DNA of 64,000 nt, from the NCBI GenBank assembly GCA_047967505.1, contig CM106540.1. The stretch is one strand, 5' to 3'. Of this stretch, positions 1-11,529 are shown piece after piece. Source of the stretch: Dipteris shenzhenensis. Its lineage: Eukaryota > Polypodiophyta > Polypodiopsida > Gleicheniales. The notes beneath the pieces are model-generated. The model was not told where the DNA came from. It did not search any database and saw nothing but the letters and a program-made list of their open reading frames with translations. How positions within the stretch are numbered: the stretch's first letter is position 1; every line of letters begins with the position of its first letter. The position numbers and the translations under genes were made by a program.

Positions 1-1640
1 GAGTGCTGACAGTGGTGGTGGTGTTCTTGACGGATGTTGGATCTGTACTCATCTCGGCGGCCATGATAGGCATTGCGATTGTTTGCGTTCATGCGGCTTT
101 GCGTGTGCCAGACGTTCTGTTTTTGGATGAGGAAGTTGCTTCAACTGGTGTTCTCTCATTTCTGAGTGTTGGATCCTCGCACCCTCCCATCTCCACTCAT
201 GTCTAAAGGATTGACAACCTCACATGCCAAGATGTATGGTGTTCTTCTTCTAAAGGCTATTTGTTTGCTTGGGAGGCCTAAACTCACCAAACAAAGAGCA
301 TAAGGGTGGCTCTCCCCTTACATTACTACCATACTCATACCTCATGATATTTATCTTTCCATTGAGTCATATTTATTATCTTTCAATTGATTCTCTTTCA
401 TTTGAGTGTACTCGTTGCAATTACCTTCTCATATAGAGTTAATACCCTAGTTTGCCTTCCAAATTAGGCCATGTATATACACTCGATCACAAACCACGAT
501 ATGAAGTCGAATGAAGTTATGCTCAGATCCTATGCTACACAAATGCCATTCTTAATCTACCTTGAACGCTCTTTGATTGTAGCTTCAGAGCCCAAGGGGT
601 TCACTTTTGAAGCCCATAGGGCACATGCACTTAAAATATCCCTTTGAAAATTTAAAACTTACCACAAGCTTTGTAATGCCCATAAAATTTTCAATTATTT
701 ATTCTACCTTGCTCTAATTTGTTCATATATTATGATCATATATGGGATATTCTCATTCATCACTCCTCTTTGGGCCTTTTCCTCCTTTTTTCGATAGTAA
801 TCTTTTAATTCTTTTCAAATTTGGGGATCTATATGGCTCAATAGAGACCTAGTTATACCTCAGGATAATCTTATTGCATATCTTAGGAGGCGTAGTATAC
901 GACACTTCCAGACCCATGAAAAGCCACCCTAAACAATATGCACTTATTAATTCAAGTGAAAAAATGGTAAGCTAGGGTAAGACTAACAAGATAAATAAGG
1001 ACAAGTGTCAAGCACACTTGCCTTTTGAGTCCATTTTAGAATTCCAAGATAAGTTGCTTTGCACATCTTAATTTCTTCTCTCTTATGTTCTCATTTGCTC
1101 GACATGTAAGAGGTAGTGCCAATTGTATTCTATAAAGTCTCATGTTTACCTTATCCTTTGCAATTGCAACCCATTCTTTGTTACTAACTAGGGTTTTGAG
1201 TGCATGTAAATCCAAACCTCAACGAGACCCATGTGAATATATGAATTATCACATACATGTGTGGAATTAAGCTCACTCATAAGCACATTTACTTAAATAA
1301 GCATTTGTAAGCATAGCAACAAGTCCTTCCCAATATCATCTATCCGTCGATCATCTCTGTGGGAAGAACATAAAAATAAATCTCTACCTCTTGGCGTACA
1401 ATCATTAGTTTCAAGTCTACATACCCCAATATACTTAAGGGTTGACCGTTGATTGCTCAAACTAGAGCAACAGTAAGGGTTAGGGGTACCTATAGCACTT
1501 CCCATACTCCACGCGAGATGAAATTATGGCTCGCTCTCAATGGATCCACAAGCGCCTAGATCCTTGTGCTTGGACCTTGCAATTGGATACTCAACCTAGC
1601 CGGATCTATTGTTAGTTCATCGTTCGGCCCTAGGTGTTCT
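1..1640. other. AT-rich stretch with no supported gene
   Basis: I see no conserved coding frame on either strand. Because a minus-strand Ty3/gypsy pol remnant ends just to the right, this stretch could hold its 3-prime untranslated region and LTR, but I found no matching second LTR in the window, so this is only a position-based guess. Confidence 0.4.
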
Positions 1641-2527
1641 ACTATTGCCTTAAACAAAGCCGTTTTCTTTCATTATCTGATTTTGGGCTTCTTTGATGGC
1701 CTGGCATTTCATCCCGGCTACCTCGACCTTGAGCTCCTTTTCCCGATGTATGGCCTGGAGGGTTTGTAGAGTGAGGGGACCATAGTATCTTTTCAATTTG
1801 CTACCATGAAGGTAGCCATCCATCTCAACTCCATCTAGGTTAGCTATTCGGCATGTGCCTTGTGGAGTAATATCCACTACGAGTTAGGGACCCATGCCCT
1901 AATATTTAAGTTTGTGCTTGGTGTTACAAATGCTATAGAGGATTGTTAGGTCTCCCTCTTCAAGGTCTTTGTTCCTGAGGTTGCGGTCGAACCATTTTTT
2001 ATGCCTTGCCTTCTCCACTCGAATGCAATAGGTTGCATGCAATCATGTTTCATCTAGTCATTCAAGATCGATTAAGTGCTCTGCCAAAGCATTTTTGGTA
2101 AGCCTTTCCTTGATCGTGATGTGAAGGCTAGGTACCACATACTCCATTGGCATAACTGCTTCCATCCCAAAGGCTAAGCTAAAGGGGGTGCAATTCATTG
2201 CCACTTTGTAAGATGTTTGGTAGGCCCACAATGTTGCGATAAGCTTGCGCTCCTAGTCAATATGACTGGCTTCGACTGTGCAAGTTATAATCTTGCATCA
2301 CGTTTTGTTCGAGCTCTCATACAAGCCGTTTGCCCTGGGATAGTATGGCATCAACTTCCTATGTATGATCATGAATTTGCCATCAGGATCACTATAGTTT
2401 CATTGAGGAAATGAGTTCCTTGATCACTGACTAATTCCAAGGGACACTCGAACTATGTAATGACTTGTTTGTATAAAAACTTAGTTGTGGACCACGCATC
2501 AAATTTTCTTATGGCTCGCCCCTCGAC

Positions 2528-2893
2528 CTATTTGGTGAAATAATCTATGGCAAGGATAACGTATCTGGGCCCTGTTCCTTTACCTAATGGGCTTATTGGA
2601 CCAATCGAATCTATGCCCCATTTCTCAAAGGGCTGATCAATTAATATTCCCGTTAGGGGCATCATGTCCAATTTATGTGGGATTTGCACTATTTGCCACA
2701 GATTGCATCGCTTGATAAACTCGATTGCATCTCCGAAGAGAGTTGGCCACCAGAGGTTGGCTTGTAACACTTTACATGTCGTAATGTCCCCGATGGCGAA
2801 GTGACCACCTACTATCCCGGAATCGGCTTCTTTGAGCATGTCGATATATTTGTGTTTGCACACAAACCTGTGCATGATTCTATCCTTGACCAT
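2528..2893 (-). pseudogene. gypsy integrase fragment (zinc-binding and core start)
   Basis: A 121-codon frame contains an H2C2-like segment (GGHFAIGDITTCKVLQANLW, then a cysteine-containing stretch RCNLWQ where the usual second cysteine has changed) and the beginning of the catalytic core, EKWGIDSIGPISPLGKG. The core carries the first catalytic aspartate (GIDSIGP). The rest of the core, between about 2500 and 1900, is too broken to follow. Family identity is clear from the motif order; activity is excluded by truncation. Confidence 0.8.
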
Positions 2894-3237
2894 GCGATAG
2901 AGTTGGCCTACAATTAACTGATATGGTGCTGCATACTTAATGAGTTTGCGGGCTCAATCCTCGCTCAATCCCTCTTGAGGGATTTGTCCAGGGGTAACTT
3001 GTTTGCCAAGTAGTGGCCTATTTTGGCTGCCCATTCGGAAATTATGTCAATAAGAAATAGGGGAGCATCTGGGAGGTCATCCTTGACTCATTTTGGAGCT
3101 TCCCCATTGGAAATACTTGAGAGGTGGTCGACTAGGATGTGGGTCTTTCCTTTACGCACTACGACTATGAAGTTGAAATCCAGAAGGATTAGCACCCACC
3201 TTGTTATGTGTCCCGTCATGCAGGGCTTGTTAACCAA

Positions 3238-3610
3238 TTATAGTAATGCTTGATGATCAATAAAAAAGATGAACTTGTTGGCTAGCAAGTAATTCCTGAA
3301 CTTCTTAATTGCGTAAACCATGGCCATGCCTTCCCTCTCTGTTGTTGTGTAATTAATATCAGCAGAGGTTAATTGTCGGCTAGCAAAGTACATCGGGTCA
3401 TCCATGTTGTACTCCCCTGGTTGGGCTAACATGCATCCGATGGCAAATTTTGAGGCATCTATGTGGACGTGTAATATTAGATTCTAGATTGGGGCCTGCA
3501 ATACCAGTGATGTGGCCAGATCTAACAACTTGTACAATGGCTGCGCTATGTTTGCGTAGAACAGGATGAATCTTTGATAGTAACCCATATGGCCTGTAAA
3601 CCACTGCAGT
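3238..3610 (-). pseudogene. gypsy RNase H remnant
   Basis: The translation includes YFASRQLTSADINYTTTERE and AMVYAIKKFRNYLL. These are the signature of the RNase H-like domain following gypsy reverse transcriptase, where a TERE/TEKE motif precedes the conserved AxxxALKKFRxYL helix. The upstream piece (about 3604-3440) matches the RT-RNase H connection but lies in another frame, so at least one frameshift separates them. Confidence 0.8.
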
Positions 3611-3799
3611 CCCTTGGCATTTGTGGGGGGGGTAACTCTAGAATGAGCTTGATCTTGTTGTAATCTGTGGAGATGCAATCCTTGGACTATGTGACCAAGA
3701 ATCACGCTGTGTTTGCCCCAAAATTGACACTTGATAGGATTCAAGGATATCTGATACAACCTGGCTCTCAAAGACTAGCTTCAGGTATCTCAGATGATC

Positions 3800-4300
3800 A
3801 TCCATATTGAATTCATGCACACATTATCCAAGATAACTTCTACAAAGTCCCTTAGGTACTCCTTGAAGACGGTGATCATCAACCATTGAAATGTGGCGGG
3901 TGCATTGGTAAGTACAAATATCATCACTTTGGCCACATACACACCCCAGTCAGTTGCAAAGGCAGTTTTATGTTGATCTTTGGGGGGATGGATACCTGAT
4001 TGTAACCTGAGAATCTATTTAGAAAGCTGTAAGCTTCCTTCTCAGCTACTCTTTCTAGAACATGTTCCGTGAAAGGCAATGGATAGTGGTCCAGGCCTTA
4101 TGGCAGCATTGACTTTTTTCAAGTCTACACATACTCGAATCTTTCCATTCTTCTTCAAGACTATAACAATGGCTTACCCCCAAGCTGTATGCTCTATCTC
4201 ATAGATGAATCTCGCATCTATGAGATTTTGGATCTCCTCCCTCACTATGAGTGCATATTTGGGATTCATAGGATAGGGACGTTGTCGCACTGGCCTGACA
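3800..4300 (-). pseudogene. gypsy reverse transcriptase remnant
   Basis: The minus-strand translation contains the fingers motif KKNGKIRVCVDLKKVN near 4150-4100 and the palm segment LTNAPATFQ near 3915-3890. The position normally occupied by the catalytic DD pair reads VILDN, so the second aspartate is lost. In-frame stops are present. The next block downstream on this strand is an RNase H fragment, as expected for a pol polyprotein. Confidence 0.8.
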
Positions 4301-4859
4301 TTAGCTAGCATGGGTAACGTGTGCTATACAACCTCAGCGGGCACACCCTTTAGGTCTATGTACTTCCAGGCCATACAATCCTTGTACTCTCAAAGGAGGG
4401 TAATTAAAGCATACTCCTTGTTGAGGGTGAGGTCATCTGCTATGTATACTGGTTGTGGGTCTTCCCCTTCTAGCACTAGGTTTACTTCCTCAACCTTAGT
4501 TGAGCCATGTATCCTTGGAAGCACCCTTCTTCCTGGGTTCTCAGTTGGGTTGTCATGCATATGTAGTGCTTGCCAGTTTTCCAAACAAGCAAGGAAGCCA
4601 TTTCCTACTGAGGGAAAGAGAGCACGAAGGGTGCTTGAATGATTCATTCAAATGTATGGACAGCTTCTCATCCTAACATGTGAAATATTATGTCTGATTC
4701 ATTGATGATTACTCGTGGAAGACCTAGAAAGTAAGAGAGAACATTTTCATCCAAACCTCTGTTAATGATATACTTAGTGAAAAGGCTTACTTATGATGGG
4801 TTTATGAAAGTGCACCATACTTATTTGACAAATGTGTTACAAAATAAGGAACCCAAGAA

Positions 4860-5330
4860 GTTTGAGGATGCCATAAAGTAGCCAAGTGGATACAGGCCAT
4901 GGATGAGGGGATGCATGCCTTAGAGCAGTCGGAAACGTGGTCACTTGTTGACTTGCCTAAGGGAAAGAATGTCGTAGGTTGCAAATGGGTTTACAAAGTG
5001 AAGCATAATGCAACTAGCAGTGTGAGCAAGTACAAGGCTAGTTTTGGTGCTAAAGGGTATGCTCAACACAATGGCATTGATCACAAAGAGACTTTTAGCC
5101 CTGTGGTCAAGATGGTAACAATTCAGATGCTGGTCACATTAGCTACAACTAATGGTTGGAAAATGCATCAAATGGATGTCAACAATCCATTCTTAAATGC
5201 AGAGTTATCAGAAGAGGTTTATATGTAGTAGCCATTAAGTTATGAGGATGCCAAACATTTGCACATAGTATGTAGATTGTGGAAGGTGATATATGGGCTG
5301 AAGCAAGCACGTTGAGCTTGCCATGGTCGC
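4860..5330 (+). pseudogene. copia reverse transcriptase remnant
   Basis: The frame from 4899 carries the classical start of the copia RT domain: NETW-like SETWSLVDLPKGK, VGCKWVYKVK, YKASFGAKGYAQ and FSPVVKMVTIQMLV, then the palm segment MDVNNPFLNAELSEEVYM, where the usual VDVKTAFLNG/LxEEVYM pattern is degraded. After the stop at 5228 the frame continues as WKVIYGLKQAR, the normal next copia motif. It is a clear pseudogene. Confidence 0.88.
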
Positions 5331-6155
5331 ACTACTACTTATTTGTAGAAGTTGGATTTTTATGCTTGTCCAACCAGCCCATTTCTCTTTGTGTTAGTTA
5401 GAGCAAGTGACAAAGTGCTGTGATCATTCTATATGTGTATGATCTCATAATCACAATAAATGATGAGCAGCTCATAGCTCAAATAAAGGTCGGTTTCAAG
5501 ATGAGTTTGAGATAAATATCTTGGAGAGATTCATTTTTTTCTTGGCATAGAGGTCATCAAGGAAGGTTATGACACATGGATGCTACAAGCGTCGATATGC
5601 TTTAGGCATGCTTGCAAATTATGGCATGACTGTATACAAGCCCATAAGAGTGGTTCCTCGTGTTCTTCCCAATGCTGGAACTCCAGCATTGAGATGCCAA
5701 GCCAACATTCTAGTGGAACGTCCCCATGAAGCCTTCTCCCATCCGACTCTATGATTAATAAGAACCTATCCATGATTTAATAGGTCACTACAGCCAACAG
5801 GAATCAAATGCTCTCCTTGGATCAATCTGAGTGCTTGGGCATTGGACTGCTAGTCTAGCAAGGCTTCAAAAGGAGCCTCTAAGCTAGTTTTAACAGCTTA
5901 ACAAGCATGGGGCAATGTATATTGGCTGCTAAGTAGGGCTGGGACAAGCCCACTAGCATGTGTGGGGAGGTCCTCAAAGTACATCACTTGACCCGAATGC
6001 TAAGTTGTTAGCACATATGGGTGACATGAGATAGAAGATCTAAATAGGTATCAAAGAATGGTAGGAATCTTATTTACCTCACCATTACTTATTGGGATCT
6101 TATTTATGCAGCTAGAGTAGTTAGCCAATTTATGTAGTCACCTAGGAAGCCACAC

Positions 6156-6470
6156 ATGCATGCAGTTCGTAGGATCATGTGGTGTGTACACTATAGGGTT
6201 GGTACAGATCCCAATATTTATGCATACACAGATGTCGATTGGGAAGACAATGTAGATGATAGGAGGTCTACATTAGGATATGTATTCAATTTTTCATGGT
6301 CTGCAGTGTCATGGTCTTTGAAGAAGGAGCCAACCATTGCATTATCTTTTATAAAGGTTGTATATAGAGGGGCAACAATTGTAGCATGTGAGGCCATCTA
6401 GTTATGCAGTTTGCTAGCACAAATTGGCTATGATGTGAATCTCTTTATTGCGATAATATTAGTAGCATCA
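6156..6470 (+). pseudogene. copia RNase H remnant
   Basis: The translation includes YTDVDWEDNVDDRRSTLGYV and VSWSLKKEPTIALS, which match the copia RNase H pattern YxDADWAGxxDxRRSTxGYxF and WxSKKQPTVALSSTEAEY. The catalytic block at the end is degraded (FIKVVYRGATIVACEAI in place of STxEAEYxAxxxAxxEAI). It lies about 0.9 kb after the RT segment, as expected. Confidence 0.88.
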
Positions 6471-6484
6471 TGCTAGCTAATAAT

Positions 6485-7626
6485 CCTATGTTTCATGTTA
6501 GCAATCACATAAACTACCCTTCCACAAACCTTGGACACTAAAAAACACCAAAACCACCTCAAAGTCACTCAAAATTACGTCCCACACCTCTCTTCCACTC
6601 ACACCTAAAACCAACTGTGTTTCCGTACAATACCCATCATTTGGCAATGGATAGATAATGAGAGAAGAAAATGCAATGCAAAAGCATATCGGGAACTCCT
6701 TGGTAATGGTGCCAAAAATATGTAGCCCAATAGTGACTCAAGTGTCATGGTGATCTTACAAGAACACCAATGGAGTACTCCTCCAAGTTACTCTGGGTTG
6801 AGAGAATTGCATGCAAATGCCATCCACTAGTATCACTCTAGCATCTCCCAGCTTGTTGCAATTATGAATCCACAAGTAGAAGAAGAGGGAGGGGACTGGA
6901 GAAGGGAGATGGAGAGAAGAAGGGAAGAGGAGAAGACAACATGGCATTCATGAAAGGCACTATGAGGGAACAAGAGACAAGTCCATAGAGGAGAACGAGA
7001 GCTTGTATTCCAATGTGTGCAATCAAAAAGTGAAAACCAAAATCAACCATTTGGTTGTTTCTACATGCCATTTTTTGAAGGGATCAGGGCCAACCTTATT
7101 CTCTTTACAATCATCTTGGGCCCAGGCACAATCCTAGCTCTATGAACTTGCCACTATACATCAAATGACATTACCAACCGGTGGTGGCATATTGTTAACC
7201 AAATCGATTAAAACACCAGGAACCTCAAGAGGTCGACCTCACCAAATGCTAGAGTTCCACGTGTATTCAAGAGGAGAGTTTTGTAATTCAACTTTAGGAA
7301 AGAAATTACTAGTATTATACTAATAAGAGGGCCTTTTAAATTCAACTTTGGAAAAAAATAGCTCATAAGTAAAGAGGGGTAGCTTTATTTGGGGGGGGGG
7401 GATTCTAGACCCTTGAGTGCACCCATTTTGCCACAAACTCGCTAGTGCAACTAATCTTTCAATTTCCATTAAGGAAGCGATGGCATTAAAGGAGTAAAAT
7501 GGTAGTAGTGGTGGTGGGCAAAAATAAATGCGGATGCTTGTGGAAATGGATCGTTGGATGCAAAGTAAAAGGTCATAATGGGTGAATGTTAGGGCATGCA
7601 AATAGTTATAAAGGAGGCGGGTGCGC
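6485..7626. other. intergenic, no gene seen
   Basis: Low-complexity and AT-rich sequence, including a purine-rich block near 6880-6940 and a run of ten Gs near 7390-7400. No conserved frame or RNA gene was recognised. Confidence 0.4.
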
Positions 7627-7653
7627 CACTACTACAAAACTAGGTAGAAATGG
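7627..7653 (+). repeat. CACTA left terminal inverted repeat
   Basis: 27 bp starting CACTACTACAAAACTAG, identical to the reverse complement of 15571-15597. Confidence 0.92.
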
Positions 7654-7674
7654 TAGCCCAAAAGTGATATTTCT

Positions 7675-8310
7675 ACATTATTAAATGGCACTTTCTTGCC
7701 ACCATTTCCACATATGCCATTCTTTGGAAATGGCAACCAAAAGTGCTATATATTTTTTCCATTTTTATGTCTGAAATGGCAACCGAAAGTGCCATATATT
7801 TTGCCATTTTTACGTATGAAATGGCAACTAAGTGTGCCATATAGTTTTGCCATTTCCACATGCAAAATGGCAACCAAAAGTGCCATATATTTTTGCCATT
7901 TTTATGTCTGAAATGGCAACCAAAAGTGCCCTTTTTATGTATGAAATGGCAACTAAAAGTGCCATTTTTATGTATGAAATGGCAACTAAAAGTGCCATAT
8001 AGTTTTGCCATTTCCACATGCAAAATGGCAACCAAAAGTGCCATATATTTTTGCCATTTTCATTTCTAAAATGGCAACCAAAGGTGCCATTTTTATATAC
8101 AAAATGGCAACTAAAAGTGCCATATAGTTTTGCCATTTCCACATGCAAAATGGCAACCAAAAGTGCCATATATTTTTGCCATTTTGATTCTGAAATGGCA
8201 ACTAAAAGTGCCATATAATTTTGTCATTTCCACAACCAAAATGGCAACCAAAAGTACCATATATTTTTGTCATTTTTAATGTATGAAATGGCACTACATT
8301 TTGAGATCGA
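7675..8310. repeat. left subterminal repeat array of the CACTA element
   Basis: Dozens of alternating direct and inverted short motifs: AAATGGCAACCAAAAGTGCC, TGCCATTTCCACATGCAAAA and TGCCATATATTTTTGCCATT recur in slightly varied order with imperfect spacing of roughly 60 to 155 bp. The repeated heptamer TGCCATT and its complement make many small palindromes. In CACTA elements such arrays bind the element-encoded protein needed for transposition; that function is inferred from the family. Confidence 0.85.
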
Positions 8311-9854
8311 CTGTGAAAGAAATTGCAAAAGGTTACATAAAAGTTATGTTTGAAATGACAAAAGGTGACATAAGAATTATCACTTATTATATTCGAAATG
8401 GTGAAAGATGACATAAAATTTGCAAGATTTCATGTTGAAAATGGAAATAAAGTGACATACAAAATGCCGGTTATTATGTTACAAATGGCAAGAAATTGTA
8501 TCACAATTGCCATTTCTTATTTTATAAACAACAGCATTCAAAATGGACAAAAAAAGTTAACTTCTACTAACTTTAAAATAGGCAAAAAAGTTACATGACA
8601 TTGGAATCTTAAATGACTAAAATTTTACATTGGATACTTGGTATCCATGAATGAAATTTATTGTCTTAGTGTGAAAGATTAATCAAAAGTCTTAAGTGCA
8701 TCAGTACTCATAGTACACACTATGGAGAAGTTAGCTAAAATTCTAAGGAATAACTTTTATCTTTTATAACACATGCATTTTACTTGATAACAAATATTAT
8801 TCAATAGTTGATTGAGAAATAAATAATACAATTTGTAAATAGCAAAATAAAATATAAAATTATAAAGACATTACATGAAGAGTTTTCCAAGTAACATTCA
8901 AGCCTACGGCTTAACCCAATGTCTGAATCTCATCATTTGCTTTAAATATACAAGCATCCTTATTGATTGCATCATCAAATCATACTGTTATATAACCAAC
9001 TCCTATCGGTATAGCATGAACTCTAAATGAAGGATCCAAGCTAATTATTGTCCCTATTCTAACTATGTCTTTTGAGTCGTTATGTAAGATCTTTACTCGT
9101 CCCCTTTGAAAAGCATCAACCTACAAAGTTACATTCAAGAGATCATTAGTAGAATATTTGTTTAAAATATCTTCATGCAAAATATCCAAAAATGTTATGG
9201 TCATTGCAATACTAATTAAGAAAATAAATAAATTTAACTTGGAAAACACGTATGCCATTTGTTTGTGCTACTATCTTTTCTGAATGCTTCCTACTCTACA
9301 CAATGTTCCATAAATCTTTTCAAAACAATATCTATAACACATGCGCATGCACATGTGTGTGTTTAAAAAAAGAAACTTATAAACAACACGGCACACGATG
9401 CTCAAATAAAGGTGGAAAAAACTTTTATTAACATTTGGATTCTCATAACTGGTAACAAAGTGTCAAATCCATCTAGTAGTCTAGGCTCCGAGGTGAGGGT
9501 CCACTTACCTACCACCATCCAAGAGAAACTGAGTGTTAGAACATCATAGTCTCAAGTGGGAAGACAAGTAATGCCTATTTACCCCGGCTTGTTATCGCTT
9601 TTACTAAGGAACCATCCTACCTTTTGGATTCAAAAAAGAAATACTGGGAATGTATGAGTCGGCGAGTAGTCCATGTCAATCCAGTCAAATATACATACCA
9701 AAAAACCACCATATCCACGTACCTGGATTAGAGCCTATACATTTGTTTTTATTAAAACCACACTCCTTATCTGTTGGCACCTTCCAATAATTATGTATAA
9801 TGGTTTATTTTAAAAAAAAAACACCATGTTATATATGATAGGGAACAAGTGTCT

Positions 9855-9912
<58 letters not shown>
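9855..9912. repeat. (TA)n then (GA)n microsatellite
   Basis: About 28 bp of TA repeats passing directly into about 30 bp of GA repeats. Confidence 0.97.
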
Positions 9913-9914
<2 letters not shown>

Positions 9915-11347
9915 CTTTTAGAGTTGAATTAGCCATATTAGCTAACTAAAGACAACAATTAGGATAAGCTATATACAACCGTATATATATCCGTTAGTAT
10001 CCACATGTCTATATCTCAATAAAGGTAACATGTAAGTAGAATTAGATTGTATGAAAACACTACTTTGCACAAGTATAAGGAAGTAAAAGAAACTCCCCTA
10101 GAAAGAAACAGAAAATAATGTAATTGAATACACAATTTTAGGGGATTTTCTAATCATGGGGTGATGATAAAAAAAAGGGGGCCTGAATTGGAAAAAAACT
10201 ACCAAAGCTTTACAACTATATTAAAGTAATTAATAGGAGAGCATAAGCTAAATCACTACGCATAATGGAAAGAACAACTGTAAATCCTTTTAATGGGACA
10301 ACGGGATATTCTTAGGGGAAGGGAAGCAGTAAATATTTATAGAGAGGTAGAGGTAGTGCGGTTAATGTGCCTCAAGCCGGCCATCTATGTGAGCTGTTCA
10401 GAGAACCTGTAGGTAGGGTGAGAAGAAGTAAATGTTGACTCTATGTGCTACCTATAACACAGAGGTCCATGAAAAGAGAAGGGCTTTCCTTGTGTACCTT
10501 TATGACTATGAAGGCATCCTACTGATTAGTCTTCGAGCGGCGTGACAGTTGATGTACCGATAACAGTAAAAGGCTAGTACGAGCACACGAGCAGCAGGAG
10601 TTGAGTTCCCCCCAGTTGAGATACCAGTGATGCACTAGCTTCGGATGGTGGCTGTGGGACTTTTCAAGACTAGCAAAAGCTTAGTCTATAAGCTATGTAA
10701 GGGACTCTTTTAGTGGGATGAGTAGGTGCAGCAAGTGGGAGAAGATACGACGGTACTATGCAACATAAGCAAGGTGAGGCTAGGCTTAGCGCTTGAGTTT
10801 CTTAAATATGCTAAGGAGCTTGAGTCGGGATAGGGTAGCAAGTCGGGGATAGTCAAGTTGGCCTAGTGGGTTTTTTGGGTTTCTGTTTAAGGATTATTTA
10901 GTGGAGGGTTTTTTTTCCAAGTGAATTTAGCTAGTATAAGTTAGAGGGGGTAATCTTTAGGTAAATTGGTTACAAAAAAGAAGGGGTTTTTTCCACATTA
11001 AAAAAAGAACAAATGGTTTAAACCATTAGTGTAAAAAAGATTTGATTTCTTAAAAACACCTCGGATAGCTAGGAAATTACGAGCCAATAGATATACAATT
11101 ATAAAAAGTAGAATAGGTCATAAAAAGGAACAACCAAAATAAAAAGAAAATTTTGAAACAAAGAAAAAAAGGGGGGAGTTTAATAAAAAAGGAAATAAAT
11201 TCAAAGATTTAAAACATCAAAAAATTGGGGGGGACATAGAAAAAGCCATGATAGTAATAAAATAGTAGAGATCTAGAGCAAAATTTGGATTTATTAGGAA
11301 AAAATTAAAAGAGATACATAAGGGAGTTAACTTTTGGGGGGAAGGAC

Positions 11348-11349
<2 letters not shown>

Positions 11350-11385
<36 letters not shown>

Positions 11386-11434
11386 AGGGAGGGCAGAGGG
11401 GAGAGAGAAAGAAAGAGATAGAGAGAAAGAGAGA

Positions 11435-11489
<55 letters not shown>

Positions 11490-11529
11490 AAGAAAGAGAG
11501 AGAGAAAAGAGATATAGAAAGAGAGAGAT
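11350..11529. repeat. long (GA)n microsatellite
   Basis: About 180 bp of almost pure GA repeats with occasional A or G interruptions. Confidence 0.97.

Larger units (their letters stand above)
1650..4650 (-). mobile_element. Ty3/gypsy LTR retrotransposon remnant (pol only)
   Basis: Read on the minus strand, the domain order is the linker before reverse transcriptase (about 4647-4390), RT (about 4300-3800), RNase H (about 3610-3238), integrase zinc-binding and core start (2893-2528), then the integrase C-terminal tail (about 1877-1740, with GSKLKRYYG). This is the Ty3/gypsy order. Many stops and frame changes separate the pieces, and gag, protease and identifiable LTRs are missing. The 5-prime end is cut near 4650, close to a copia fragment in the opposite orientation. 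It is an old, inactive copy. Confidence 0.85.
4780..6480 (+). mobile_element. Ty1/copia retrotransposon remnant (RT to RNase H)
   Basis: On the plus strand this runs from the segment just before the copia reverse transcriptase through to RNase H, the C-terminal half of a copia pol. Stops interrupt it repeatedly between 5228 and 6156. No gag, integrase or LTR is recognisable. It lies beside, and points the opposite way to, the gypsy remnant on its left, so the pair is either a nested insertion or two truncated copies joined by deletion. Confidence 0.85.

Noticed and set aside
7673-8218. Several open frames on both strands with Trp/Gln/Phe-rich repeats
   Set aside because: They are translations of the CACTA subterminal repeats; all frames stay open because the repeat lacks stops.
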